DNA of 64,000 nucleotides from Flavisphingomonas formosensis (lineage in GTDB: Bacteria > Pseudomonadota > Alphaproteobacteria > Sphingomonadales > Sphingomonadaceae), in NCBI RefSeq assembly GCF_009755815.1, contig NZ_WRPK01000001.1:1116001-1180000 (forward strand). Direction: 5' to 3'. Position numbers and translations under genes: made by a program. Below the pieces are notes generated by a model. That model worked only from the letters and a program-made list of their open reading frames with translations. It was not told the DNA's origin and ran no database searches. Of this stretch, positions 17,078-25,049 are shown piece after piece (position 1 is the stretch's first letter; each line of letters begins with the position of its first letter).

Positions 17078-17944
17078 GTGCATCTCCACACCCTCATTAC
17101 CGAACCCTGGCCCGATTACGCGCTGGTCGACTCCGGCCACGGCCGCAAGCTGGAGCGCTATGGCCGCTATCGCTTCGTCCGGCCCGAGCCGCAGGCGATG
17201 TGGGCGCCGGCCTCGCCCGACTGGCGCGCGGACGGGGAGTTCGTCGGTGCCTCGGACGAGGAGGGCGGCGGGCGCTGGACGCTGAACCGCAACGTCCCGC
17301 TCGATGGCTGGACGCTCGGCTGGCAGGATGTCCGCTTCCGCGCGCAGAACACGCCCTTCCGCCATCTCGCCTTCTTCCCGGATATGGCGGCGCAATGGGC
17401 CTGGATGCGCGAGCGGACGGGCGAGGGCGCCGAGATCCTCAACCTGTTCGGCTATACCGGCGTCGGCAGCCTGGCGTTGGCGGCGAGGGGCGCGCGCATC
17501 ACCCATGTCGATGCCTCGCGCAAATCGGTGGAGGCGGGCAAGGGCAATGCGCGCCTTTCCGACATGACCGACCGGCCGATCCGCTGGCTGGTGGACGACG
17601 CCACCAAATTCACCGCGCGCGAAGTGCGCCGCGGCCGCCGCTATGACGGCATCATGCTCGATCCGCCGAAATTCGGCCGGGGGCCGGATGGTGAGGTCTG
17701 GCGGCTGGAGGAGGGGCTGCCCGGCCTGATCGCCGACTGCAGCCGCCTGCTCGACGAGAATTCGCGCTTCCTGGTGCTCACCGTCTATGCGGTCCGCATG
17801 TCCGCCCTCGCCATCGCCGAACTCGTCACCCAGGCGACCGCGCCTCTCGGCGGCCGCGTCGAGGCGGGCGAGATGGCGGTGCGGGAAGAGGCGCGGGGGC
17901 TGCTGCTGCCGACGGCGATCTTCGCGCGCTGGGTGCGGGATTGA
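17078..17944 (+). CDS. Class I SAM-dependent methyltransferase, RlmI/RlmK-like
   Basis: A 288-residue methyltransferase. SAM motif I is NLFGYTGVGSLALA at residues 122-135, followed by the acidic end of strand 2 (THVDASRKSV). Motif IV is DPPKFGRG near residue 191. The DPPxF signature with the N-terminal beta-rich part resembles the RlmI family, which makes 5-methylcytosine in 23S rRNA, but the PUA domain of true RlmI is not obvious. The protein may be the shorter 'SAM-dependent methyltransferase' relative. The GTG start at 17078 follows GGGAGGATGTAA; the family B repeat ends just before it. Confidence 0.85.
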   Translation: MHLHTLITEPWPDYALVDSGHGRKLERYGRYRFVRPEPQAMWAPASPDWRADGEFVGASDEEGGGRWTLNRNVPLDGWTLGWQDVRFRAQNTPFRHLAFFPDMAAQWAWMRERTGEGAEILNLFGYTGVGSLALAARGARITHVDASRKSVEAGKGNARLSDMTDRPIRWLVDDATKFTAREVRRGRRYDGIMLDPPKFGRGPDGEVWRLEEGLPGLIADCSRLLDENSRFLVLTVYAVRMSALAIAELVTQATAPLGGRVEAGEMAVREEARGLLLPTAIFARWVRD

Positions 17945-18198
17945 GATCGTCGTTGTCGTTCAATCGATGATGCTGAATTTTATCCAGCTATCCTTGGACA
18001 ATTTGGATGAAATATACTGTATGACCTTATCGTGATCTATGTCTCCGTTGCCATGAATGGTGAGTTTTATAATTAGCAATGTGCCAGTGATGGCCAATAT
18101 TTCTCTAAGTTATCTTGAGTATATGATAGAAAAATGAATATTCTTCACAACTTATCTCTTATTGTGGGGGGGGTATTTCTGGGAATAATTCTTGAGAA
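17945..18198. other. AT-rich gap without a recognisable gene
   Basis: Base composition drops sharply after the methyltransferase stop: runs such as GAATTTTATCCAGCTATCC and TATATGATAGAAAAATGAATA are unlike the rest of the window. A forward frame from 18134 to 18508 exists, but it runs antisense to the better membrane-protein frame and I do not call it. No clear promoter or RNA was seen. Confidence 0.6.
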
Positions 18199-18525
18199 TC
18201 ACTTCCTGGGCGTCTGCACTGGTTTGAGGATATACCTCAAAAACACGCCTGCTCCGACCGCTAATGCCGACGGGATCGTTGCTCCAAGCATTATAACCAT
18301 TAAAAATCCGAGCCAAGAGCAACTATCATCGTGGCTCCCGAATACGCATCCAGAAGTAAAGCCGGAAATTAGCGTGAATATTACACCAAAAAGACTCATA
18401 ATCGAGAAAACCAGATATCGCACCCAGCGGCGGCGGATTTGTGGGATCATAAATCCAGATCCTATAAGTATTAACAGGGCGACACCTGTATGTTCTGTTA
18501 TAAAATAGATGAATTTTGACACCAT
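18199..18525 (-). CDS. Hypothetical small membrane protein
   Basis: A 108-residue protein from the ATG at 18525 (MVSKFIYFITEHTGVALLIL). It has three likely membrane segments: residues 10-27, about 34-56 (YLVFSIMSLFGVIFTLISGF) and 73-97 (LGFLMVIMLGATIPSALAVG). The coding sequence is AT-rich compared with all neighbours, pointing to recent acquisition. A longer reading from 18594 has no better start. I do not recognise a family. Confidence 0.55.
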   Translation of the reverse strand: MVSKFIYFITEHTGVALLILIGSGFMIPQIRRRWVRYLVFSIMSLFGVIFTLISGFTSGCVFGSHDDSCSWLGFLMVIMLGATIPSALAVGAGVFLRYILKPVQTPRK

Positions 18526-18767
18526 ATTAAAATACCTTATTTTAATGATGGTGGCATTGCCGAGATATTTATGGGTAGGACAGGCGATGCACAAAAGTTC
18601 AAGTCATCATAATCTGAATTCGGTCTGCCGGTAGCGTGCAGCGTGAACATGTCTCTTGCTACCCTCTCGGCAATGAAACGTAAAGGGAACATGAAAGGTG
18701 TGGCCTAGGTGCGTTCCCCTCAGAGTCTGATTCGAAATTGATCGGATATTTTTAGGGCGTCTAGCGA

Positions 18768-19335
18768 TGCGCCGTGCGAGGAGTTGGACAGGGGCGGCGA
18801 AGAGCCAGGCAGTTACGAAAGCGATGGATCGGTCGAAGTCCTTGGCGAGGCGGCGGTCGGTTGAGCTGTGCCAGGGTGCGCTCGACCAGCCAGCTGCGGG
18901 GCAGGACTTCGAAGCCATTGGCGGCATCGGATCGCTTGATGATCTCGATGGTCCACTTGCCGATTTTGGCCAGCGCCTGCTGGAGCTTGTCGCCAGCATA
19001 TCCGCCATCGGCAAAGACATGCTGCAGCCAAGGGAAGGCGTATCGGTGAAGATGTTCCGCTTGCGGCCCTTCACTTTCTTCCCAGCGTCGTAGCCGCGTG
19101 GGCCGCCGGCTTCGGTGGTCTTGACGCTCTGACTATCGATGACGCGCGCGCTGGGCGATGCCTCATGTCTGCAGACCGCGCGCGCCGCCATGACGAGATG
19201 ATGGTTGAGCGTATGCCACAGGCCATCATCGCGCCCCAGATAGAACCACCGCCGTACCGTCGACACCGACGGGAAGCACGGCGGCAGCATCCGCAACGGC
19301 AGCCCTCCGCGAAGTAGGTACAGGATGAGAAGATC
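18768..19335 (-). pseudogene. Degraded IS5-family (IS427-like) transposase
   Basis: Fragments of an IS5-family DDE transposase occur in three frames. The upstream part includes LYLLRGGLPLRMLPP, WFYLGRDDGLWHTLNHHLVM and the strong signature VIDSQSVKTTEAGGPRGYDAGKKVKGRKR. After NIFTDT the frame breaks and part of the middle is missing. It resumes in another frame with FADGGYAGDKL, then PRSWLVERTLAQLN, then a second frameshift to RRLAKDFDRSIAFVTAWLF. The N-terminal domain and the usual middle segment are absent, so this is a non-functional remnant. The terminal inverted repeats were not found. Confidence 0.85.
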
Positions 19336-19547
19336 GGATTCCTCTTTCTATATGATGACGATAGGGTTGAAGAAACTCAGTTTTCTCTCAAGGGAGCGGC
19401 GGCCGCCGTCGATCGCGTGAGGGTGCTTGTTGAAGAGCGTCGTAAACGCGGGGATCAACTCTACGATTTTATTCCGTAGATCGGATGAAGGTGCTCGCGC
19501 TCGACTGCACTTCGATTTTATTCATACGAAACGAATGGGAGAGCGGA
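19336..19547. other. Intergenic stretch of the low-GC islet
   Basis: This stretch follows the transposase remnant on its 5' side. It contains AGGATTCCTCTTTCTATATG and further AT-rich sequence up to the next gene. No complete inverted repeat marking an IS end could be identified, and no gene is called. Confidence 0.5.
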
Positions 19548-19844
19548 ATGGACGAAACGTCGGTTCTTTATTTCGTCGGTATCATCATCGGAATCTATTT
19601 TCTCACCTACCATATCGGAAAAATTGCGAACCGACGCAAGCGGCTGTGGGCAATGGTCGGCGCTTTAATGCTTCCTATAGTGGCTGCGATAATTTTTTAT
19701 CTATCGCTCGTCTGGGGAGTGTGGTGGGATCCCGACTTCAGCTTCTGGGGCGGCTTGATGCTGCTCCTTTTGATGGTGAGCGTGGCGATAGTCCCAATTT
19801 GGGCGCTCATGGCGTTGGGCTATTGGGCAGGACGGAAACTCTGA
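19548..19844 (+). CDS. Hypothetical membrane protein
   Basis: A 98-residue protein, MDETSVLYFVGIIIGIYFLT and onward, with three predicted membrane segments: residues 7-21, 34-56 (LWAMVGALMLPIVAAIIFYL) and about 70-92. The ATG at 19548 follows GGGAGAGCGGA, a good ribosome site; an in-frame ATG at 19485 adds an unlikely leader. Sequence composition is intermediate between the islet and the host genes. No family recognised. Confidence 0.6.
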   Translation: MDETSVLYFVGIIIGIYFLTYHIGKIANRRKRLWAMVGALMLPIVAAIIFYLSLVWGVWWDPDFSFWGGLMLLLLMVSVAIVPIWALMALGYWAGRKL

Positions 19845-19874
19845 TCGCCTCTTCCGATCGAAACCCGATCCGGC

Positions 19875-20522
19875 CTAGCTCCGCCCCGCCCGGATCGCGG
19901 CGCCGGTCGCGAAGGGGGCGATCGCCAGCAGCAGCAGCGAGGCGGCGGCGAGGAGCTTGAGGGCGCCCATGCCGTCGTCGCCGAGCGCGCCCGCGCCGAA
20001 GATCAGCACCGGCACGGCCAGCGGCAGCATCAGCAGGCCCGCCAGCGCGCCCGCGCCGCTGAGGCCGGCAGTCAGCGCGGCGGTGGTCAGCGCCAGCGCG
20101 GCGAGGCCGGGCGTGCCGATGGCAAGGCCGAGCTCGAGCCGGACCAGCGTCGCGCCCTCCAGCCGGAGCAGCGCGGCGGCGGGCAAGGCGGCGAGCATCA
20201 GAGGCGGGCCGAAGCTCAGCCAGTGGGCGGCGATCTTGGCCAGCGCCACCGTCTCCTCGCTGATACCGCGCACCGCATGCTGATCCAGCACGCCCGCCTC
20301 GCGGTCCGGCGCGATCAGCCGGTCGATCGGCAGCAGCGCGGCGAGCAGCGCCGCCATCCACAGCGCGCCGCCGCCGGTCCTGGCGAGCAGCGGCCCGTCC
20401 GGCCCGACCGCGAAGGGAAAGAGCGTGGCGACGAGCAGGAAGAAGACGAGCGGCAGCCAGGCGCGCCCGCCGGCATAAGCGAGGCGCAGGTCGCGCAGCA
20501 GGATGGCGGTGAAGGCGGTCAT
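19875..20522 (-). CDS. ccmB: Haem exporter membrane subunit CcmB
   Basis: A 215-residue, six-helix membrane protein of the CcmB family, part of the CcmABC(D) complex that handles haem for cytochrome c maturation. The opening 'FTAILLRDLRLAYAGG' and 'DREAGVLDQHAVRGISEETVALAKIAAHWLSFGPPLML' are characteristic. It lies downstream of ccmA on the same strand but is separated from it by a 150-bp gap holding a palindromic repeat. ccmC, which normally follows, is not next: a low-GC islet begins within 31 bp of the stop codon. Confidence 0.93.
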   Translation of the reverse strand: MTAFTAILLRDLRLAYAGGRAWLPLVFFLLVATLFPFAVGPDGPLLARTGGGALWMAALLAALLPIDRLIAPDREAGVLDQHAVRGISEETVALAKIAAHWLSFGPPLMLAALPAAALLRLEGATLVRLELGLAIGTPGLAALALTTAALTAGLSGAGALAGLLMLPLAVPVLIFGAGALGDDGMGALKLLAAASLLLLAIAPFATGAAIRAGRS

Positions 20523-20536
20523 TCTCTCACCTTCCT

Positions 20537-20648
20537 CCGTTCGGTTCGAGCGAAGTCGAGAACCGCGCCCGAGCGCAGTCGAGGACCTTTGGCCTCGATT
20601 TCTCGCCTACGCTCGAAAGGGGTTCTCGACTTCGCTCGAACCGAACGG
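20537..20648. repeat. Palindromic repeat family C, copy 1
   Basis: CCGTTCGGTTCGAGCGAAGT (then CGAG) at the left end faces its near reverse complement CTCGACTTCGCTCGAACCGA (then ACGG) at the right end. A second inner pair, GCGCAGTCGAG and CTACGCTCGAAAGG, lies between. Similar elements are at 24781-24870 and 36076-36160. This copy sits inside the ccmA-ccmB transcription unit, so it would be part of the mRNA. Confidence 0.85.
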
Positions 20649-20672
20649 GAGAGAGAGGGCATGATTCCGTGC

Positions 20673-21248
20673 TCATGTCAGCGCGATCTGCCGGGCGTCG
20701 TCCAGCCCGAGCGGCTGGTGCGTCGCGGTGAGGATGATGCCGCCCCCGGCCCGATGCGCGGTCATGGCGGCGCTGAGGCGTTCCAGCGAGGCGGTGTCGA
20801 GGCCGTTGCCGGGTTCGTCGAGCAGCCAGATCGCCGCGCGGCCGGCGATCACGCGGGCAAGCGTCGCGCGCTTGCGCTGGCCGGTGGAGAGCAGGCGCAC
20901 GGGCACCGGGGCGAGGGGGGCCAGCGCCATCGCGTCCAGCGCGCGCTCCACCTCGGCCTGGCCGACGCCGTCCAGCCGCGCCCAGAAGCCGAGCGCGTCC
21001 GCCAAGGTCGCGTCGCTGTCCAGCGCCGCCTGCTCGGCCGCCAGCGCGGTGCCGCCGAAATGCTCGATCTCGCCCGCTGCGGCGCGCAGCAGGCCGGCGG
21101 CGAGCCGCAGCAGGCTGGACTTGCCGGTGCCGTTCGGCCCGGTCACCAGCCCCGCCTCGCCGGGGCCGAGCGCGAAGCTTAGCCGTTCGAACAGCAGGCG
21201 GCCGCCGCGCAGGCACGCGACGCCGTGAAAGGCGAGGCGCGCGCTCAG
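20673..21248 (-). CDS. ccmA: Haem exporter ATP-binding subunit CcmA, apparent CTG start
   Basis: An ABC ATPase of about 191 residues in the CcmA family. Walker A is GPNGTGKSS (residues 37-45), the signature motif reads LSTGQRKRATLARV, and Walker B is AIWLLDEPGNGLD. The frame is open further upstream, but that region is the metallopeptidase gene. No ATG, GTG or TTG lies at the expected family start. A CTG at 21248, overlapping the upstream stop (CTGA) and preceded by AGGAGGA, gives LSARLAFHGVACLRGGRLLF, a normal CcmA opening. CTG initiation is therefore proposed; an upstream start within the overlap is the alternative. Confidence 0.88.
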   Translation of the reverse strand: MSARLAFHGVACLRGGRLLFERLSFALGPGEAGLVTGPNGTGKSSLLRLAAGLLRAAAGEIEHFGGTALAAEQAALDSDATLADALGFWARLDGVGQAEVERALDAMALAPLAPVPVRLLSTGQRKRATLARVIAGRAAIWLLDEPGNGLDTASLERLSAAMTAHRAGGGIILTATHQPLGLDDARQIALT

Positions 21249-21646
21249 TCCTCCTGCTCCAGCCGGTGCATGTCCGCGTCGGAGAAACCAAAATGATGGC
21301 CGACCTCGTGGATCAGCACATGGGTGACGAGCCGTTCCAGCGATTCGCCGGTCTCGGCCCATTCGTCGAGCAGCGGGCGGCGATAGAGGAAGATCATGTC
21401 CGGCATCGCACCCGATTCGAACACGCTCTTCTCGCCCAGCGGGCGGCCCATATAGAGGCCGGAGAGCGCGAACGGATCCTCGATCCCCATCTCCGCCAGC
21501 ACGTCATCCTCCGCAAATTCCTCGACGCGCAGGACGATATCGCTCAGATGCACGCGGAACATTTCGGGCAGCCGCGCGATGGCGTCTCGCGCGATCGCCT
21601 CGATCTGGTCGAGGCTGGGGGCCAGGGTTTCGGGCTTGTGGTTCAT
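21245..21646 (-). CDS. Small zincin-like metallopeptidase family protein
   Basis: A 133-residue protein with the zincin motif H113-E-V-G-H117 in HVLIHEVGHHFGFSD, and the strand 'MPDMIFLYRRPLLDEWAET' before it. This is the DUF1025/'metallopeptidase family' group of small cytoplasmic zincins common in alphaproteobacteria and actinobacteria; peptidase activity is not proven. The start could be ATG 21646 (MNHKPETLAP), 21667 or 21670; none has a strong ribosome site. It overlaps the proposed CTG start of ccmA, so the two are likely coupled. It is divergent from phhB. Confidence 0.85.
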   Translation of the reverse strand: MNHKPETLAPSLDQIEAIARDAIARLPEMFRVHLSDIVLRVEEFAEDDVLAEMGIEDPFALSGLYMGRPLGEKSVFESGAMPDMIFLYRRPLLDEWAETGESLERLVTHVLIHEVGHHFGFSDADMHRLEQED

Positions 21647-21697
21647 GATGTGGCCGACATAAGCCATCATCGACGCGGAACAAAGGAGAGCGGGTAG

Positions 21698-21988
21698 ATG
21701 ATCGAGCAGTTGAACGATACCGAACGCGCCGAGGCCCTCGATGGCCTGCCCGACTGGGATTATGACGAGGCGCGCGATGCGATCACGCGCACCATCACCT
21801 TCGCCGATTTCTCCGAGGCGTTCGGTTTCATGACGCGCGTCGCGCTGGCCGCGGAAAAGGCCGACCATCATCCCGAATGGTCCAATGTGTGGAACCGGGT
21901 GGAGATATTGCTGACCACCCATGATGCGGGGGGCCTTTCGCATCGCGATATCGCCATGGCGGAAGCGATCGACGCGATGGTGGGGTGA
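21698..21988 (+). CDS. phhB: Pterin-4-alpha-carbinolamine dehydratase
   Basis: A 96-residue PCD/DCoH-fold protein that dehydrates 4a-hydroxytetrahydrobiopterin, recycling the pterin cofactor of aromatic amino-acid hydroxylases. The active-site region [18 protein letters not shown] has the family's tandem histidines, and [15 protein letters not shown] is the C-terminal motif. No phenylalanine hydroxylase gene is nearby, although maleylacetoacetate isomerase, a later step of tyrosine breakdown, is at 27.3 kb. The GAGAGCGGGTAG before the ATG is a usable ribosome site. The stop overlaps the next GTG start. Confidence 0.93.
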   Translation: MIEQLNDTERAEALDGLPDWDYDEARDAITRTITFADFSEAFGFMTRVALAAEKADHHPEWSNVWNRVEILLTTHDAGGLSHRDIAMAEAIDAMVG

Positions 21989-22743
21989 GCGAAGCCGCCA
22001 TCCGGTTCTATGGGGTGACGAAGCGCCGCGGCGGTCGTGCCGTGGTCGATGCCGTCACCCTGGAGATCGCGGCGGGCGCCTTTGTCGCGCTGGTGGGGAC
22101 GTCCGGGGCCGGCAAATCCACCTTGCTCAAGATGGTCAACCGGCTGGTCGAGCCGGATGCGGGCCACGTCGCGGCGCTGGGCGCCGACGTGGCGGGGGAG
22201 GACGCGCCCGCACTGCGCCGCCGGATCGGCTATGTCTTCCAGAATGTCGGCCTGTTCCCGCATCTCAGCGTGGCCGAGAATATCGCCATAGCCACGAGGC
22301 TGGGTGGCGGGCCGGTGGACGTGCCTGCGCTGCTCGATCTGGTCGGCCTGCCGGCGGATTATGGCGCGCGCATGCCGCGGGCACTGTCGGGCGGCGAACA
22401 GCAGCGTGTCGGCGTCGCCCGTGCGCTCGCGGGCGGCGCGCGGCTGATGCTGATGGACGAGCCGTTCGGCGCGCTCGATCCGGTGACGCGCGACCAGCTC
22501 GGCAGCACCTATCGCGCTCTGCACGACCGGCTGGGCCTTACGACGATGCTGGTCACGCACGACATGGCGGAGGCGCTGCTGCTCGCGACACGCGTGCTGG
22601 TGATGGCCGACGGGCGGATCGTCGCCGATGCGACCCCGGCCGAGATGATCGCCGGCCGCGCGGGGCCGGAGGCGGCCGCCCTGGTCGCGGTGCCCCGCGC
22701 GCAGGCGGAGCGGCTGGCCATGCTCGCGCGGGGCGAGGGATAA
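21985..22743 (+). CDS. ABC transporter ATP-binding protein, glycine betaine/osmoprotectant type
   Basis: A 252-residue ATPase with Walker [10 protein letters not shown] (residues 38-46), Q-loop region [19 protein letters not shown], signature [16 protein letters not shown] and Walker [14 protein letters not shown]. The 'RLVEPDAG' spacing and PFGALDP wording are typical of the OpuCA/ProV-like importers. No CBS domains follow, unlike OpuCA/OpuAA. The GTG start at 21985 overlaps the phhB stop. It is followed 4 bp later by the fused permease/binding protein gene, so both make one importer. Confidence 0.9.
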   Translation: MSEAAIRFYGVTKRRGGRAVVDAVTLEIAAGAFVALVGTSGAGKSTLLKMVNRLVEPDAGHVAALGADVAGEDAPALRRRIGYVFQNVGLFPHLSVAENIAIATRLGGGPVDVPALLDLVGLPADYGARMPRALSGGEQQRVGVARALAGGARLMLMDEPFGALDPVTRDQLGSTYRALHDRLGLTTMLVTHDMAEALLLATRVLVMADGRIVADATPAEMIAGRAGPEAAALVAVPRAQAERLAMLARGEG

Positions 22744-22747
22744 GCGC

Positions 22748-24295
22748 ATGAGCCCGCGCCTTGCCGCCGCGCTGGATCCGCTGCCGGGGCTCGTCGCCAG
22801 CCATGTGCTGATCTCGGCCGCCGCGCTGGCGCTGGCGCTGGCGATCAGCCTGCCGCTGGCGCTCGCCTCGGCGCGGCGGCCGGCGCTGGGGCGGGTCGCG
22901 CAGGCGATTGCGGGGGTGGTCCAGACGATCCCCGGTCTCGCGCTGCTCGCGCTCTTCTATCCGCTGCTGCTTGCCCTGTCGGCGCTGGTCGGGGGCGGCA
23001 TACCGGCGCTCGGCTTCTTGCCGTCGCTGCTTGCGCTGGCGCTCTATGCGGTGCTGCCGATCCTGCGCGGCGGCGTCACCGGGCTGACCGGCATCGATCC
23101 GGCGGTGATCGAGGCGGCGGATGGCGTGGGGATGACGCGGCGGCAGCGCCTGCGCCTCGTCGAGCTGCCGCTGGCCGCGCCGGTGCTGATGGGCGGCATC
23201 CGCACCGCGGCGGTCTGGACGATCGGAGCGGCGACCTTGGCGACGACGGTCGGTCAGCCAAGTCTCGGCAATCTGATCTTCGCCGGGCTGCAGACCGAGA
23301 ACACGGTGCTGGTGCTGGTCGGCTGCATCGCCGCCGCGGCGCTGGCGCTGGTGGCGGACGGCCTGCTCGGGCTCGTCGAGCGGGGCCTCGCCCGGCGCCG
23401 CGCGCTCGGCGCCTGGATCGCGGGCGGGGTGCTGCTGCTCGGCATCGGCGCGGCGCTCGCTACCACGCTCGCGCCCGCGCGGCCGGTGGTTACGGTCGGC
23501 GCCAAGAATTTCTCGGAGCAATATATCCTCGCCCGGCTGATCGGCCGGCGGCTGGAGGCGGCCGGCTATGCCGTGCGCTACAAGGAGGGGCTGGGTTCCG
23601 CCGTCGCCTTTCGCGCGCTCGCGGGCGGCGATGTCGACGTCTATGTCGATTATGCCGGCACGCTGTGGGCCAATGAGATGGGCCGGCGCGACGTGGCGCC
23701 GCGCGCGGCCATGATCGCCGCGATCGATCGCTGGATGGCGGCCGGTGGCAGGGGCAGGCTGGTCGGTCCGCTCGGTTTCGAAAATGCCTATGCGCTGGCG
23801 ATGCGCGGGGCGGATGCGCGGCGGCTGCATGTCGCGACCATCGCCGATCTGGCGCCGATCGCGCCGCGCCTGCGCCTGGCTAGCGATCTCGAATTTCTCG
23901 ACCGGCCGGAATGGGCGGCGCTACGAGACGCCTATGGGCTGCGCTTCGCCGACATGCGGAGCTATGCGCCGAGCTTCATGTATCGCGCGCTGACCGGCGG
24001 CCAGGCGGACGTGATCTCGGCCTTCTCCTCGGACGGGCGGATCGCGGCGGACGGGCTGGTCGTGCTCGCCGATCCGAAGGGCGCGGCGCCGGGTTACGAC
24101 GCGCTGCTGCTCGCAGCGCCGGGCCGCGCGCGCGATGCCCGTTTCCTGGCCGCGCTGGGCCCGCTGGTCGGTGCCATCCCGGTGGAGAGGATGCGCGCCG
24201 CCAACTATTCGGTCGATCGCGATTCCGCCAAGACGACGCCCGAAGAAGCGGCGCGCCGGCTGGAAGGGGAACTCCCGAATCGCATCTCGCGTTGA
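22748..24295 (+). CDS. Osmoprotectant ABC permease fused to its substrate-binding protein
   Basis: A 515-residue fusion. Residues about 15-235 form the BPD-type permease with five to six helices and the conserved cytoplasmic loop (VIEAADGVGMTRRQRLRLVELPLAAPVLMGG). After a further helix near 225-245, residues 250-510 form an OpuAC/YehZ-like binding domain, starting VVTVGAKNFSEQYILARLIG and containing ALAGGDVDVYVDYAGTLW. The binding domain would sit in the periplasm, tethered to the permease. Ligands of this family are quaternary amines such as glycine betaine and choline; the exact ligand is inferred. Confidence 0.9.
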   Translation: MSPRLAAALDPLPGLVASHVLISAAALALALAISLPLALASARRPALGRVAQAIAGVVQTIPGLALLALFYPLLLALSALVGGGIPALGFLPSLLALALYAVLPILRGGVTGLTGIDPAVIEAADGVGMTRRQRLRLVELPLAAPVLMGGIRTAAVWTIGAATLATTVGQPSLGNLIFAGLQTENTVLVLVGCIAAAALALVADGLLGLVERGLARRRALGAWIAGGVLLLGIGAALATTLAPARPVVTVGAKNFSEQYILARLIGRRLEAAGYAVRYKEGLGSAVAFRALAGGDVDVYVDYAGTLWANEMGRRDVAPRAAMIAAIDRWMAAGGRGRLVGPLGFENAYALAMRGADARRLHVATIADLAPIAPRLRLASDLEFLDRPEWAALRDAYGLRFADMRSYAPSFMYRALTGGQADVISAFSSDGRIAADGLVVLADPKGAAPGYDALLLAAPGRARDARFLAALGPLVGAIPVERMRAANYSVDRDSAKTTPEEAARRLEGELPNRISR

Positions 24296-24394
24296 TCTTC
24301 GCTTTCGGGTTATGCTCGGGATGGTCCCGGAGTCGCAGATGCCGGATTTACCGGCACGGTTCCCATAACCCGGGGCTGGAGAGGATGGCGACGC

Positions 24395-24757
24395 ATGAAG
24401 ACGTTCGTCCGGGCCTTGGCCCTGTTTGCGATGGTGGCTTTACCGACAACCTATGTATGCGCGCAGGCCGTTCCGCCGCTGCCTGCGGATCTGCGCGATG
24501 CCGCGGCCGTGGCCTGCGTGCGGATCGACGATCGTGGCTGGGTGTCCGGCGCGTTCCTGATCCAGTCGACCGGGGAGGACGGCAAGGATCGTGAGCTCGT
24601 CAACTGGATCCGGCAGTTGCGTTGGCCGCATGTGAAGCCGGGCGAGCAGCGTAACCGCTGGGCGCCGATGCCGATCGCGGTCGGCGATGCCACGGTGCCC
24701 AGCGCGCCGCACAGCTGCGCTCCCAAGGCAGTCGAGGCGGACGTCACGACGCTATAG
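24395..24757 (+). CDS. Exported hypothetical protein, possibly TonB-C-like
   Basis: A 120-residue precursor with a signal peptide MKTFVRALALFAMVALPTTY ending near VCA. The mature part (VACVRIDDRGWVSGAFLIQSTGED...LVNWIRQLRWP) loosely resembles the TonB C-terminal fold (a strand 'v.idegGrv' and a later 'W.f.P'), but the match is weak. The ATG at 24395 follows GGAGAGGATGGCGACGC. It stands alone, followed by a family C repeat and the minus-strand terminator of the TonB receptor. Confidence 0.6.
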   Translation: MKTFVRALALFAMVALPTTYVCAQAVPPLPADLRDAAAVACVRIDDRGWVSGAFLIQSTGEDGKDRELVNWIRQLRWPHVKPGEQRNRWAPMPIAVGDATVPSAPHSCAPKAVEADVTTL

Positions 24758-24780
24758 GAACGCTGCCAAGCGATTTCCCT

Positions 24781-24870
24781 CCGTTCGTCCTGAGCGAAGC
24801 CCAGGCCAACAAAGGCGTGTGTTCTCGACTGCGCTCGAAAGGGTCTCTCGGCTTCGCTCGGGACGAACGG
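24781..24870. repeat. Palindromic repeat family C, copy 2
   Basis: CCGTTCGTCCTGAGCGAAGC at the left end is the reverse complement of GCTTCGCTCGGGACGAACGG at the right end, apart from one base. The inner segment GTTCTCGACTGCGCTCGAAAGG resembles the other copies. It lies downstream of the exported hypothetical protein. Confidence 0.85.
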
Positions 24871-24906
24871 CTTGGTGCGATCGACGTAAACCGGACGCCG
24901 GCGGCC

Positions 24907-24935
24907 AAAAAAAAGGCCGACCCGAGGGCCGGCCT
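24907..24935 (-). terminator. Rho-independent terminator
   Basis: On the minus strand a nine-base-pair stem (AGGCCGGCC pairing with GGTCGGCCT, one G-U) closes a four-base loop and is followed by eight T residues. This is the best intrinsic terminator in the window. It lies about 115 bp beyond the stop of the TonB receptor at 25050-27104. Confidence 0.85.
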
Positions 24936-25049
24936 AAGTCTTAGGAGAGGATGCCTGAAAAGGCCCGGCCCTGTTGCGGCGCAGCAGGCCGTTTCTCAAG
25001 TGCGAAAGATGACGCGCATATTGCGTTGAACGCACGCGATAAAGTGCGA

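Noticed and set aside
18134-18508. Forward frame in the low-GC islet
   Set aside because: It overlaps the minus-strand membrane protein almost completely, and only its first 30 residues look hydrophobic; the minus frame has three regular membrane segments.
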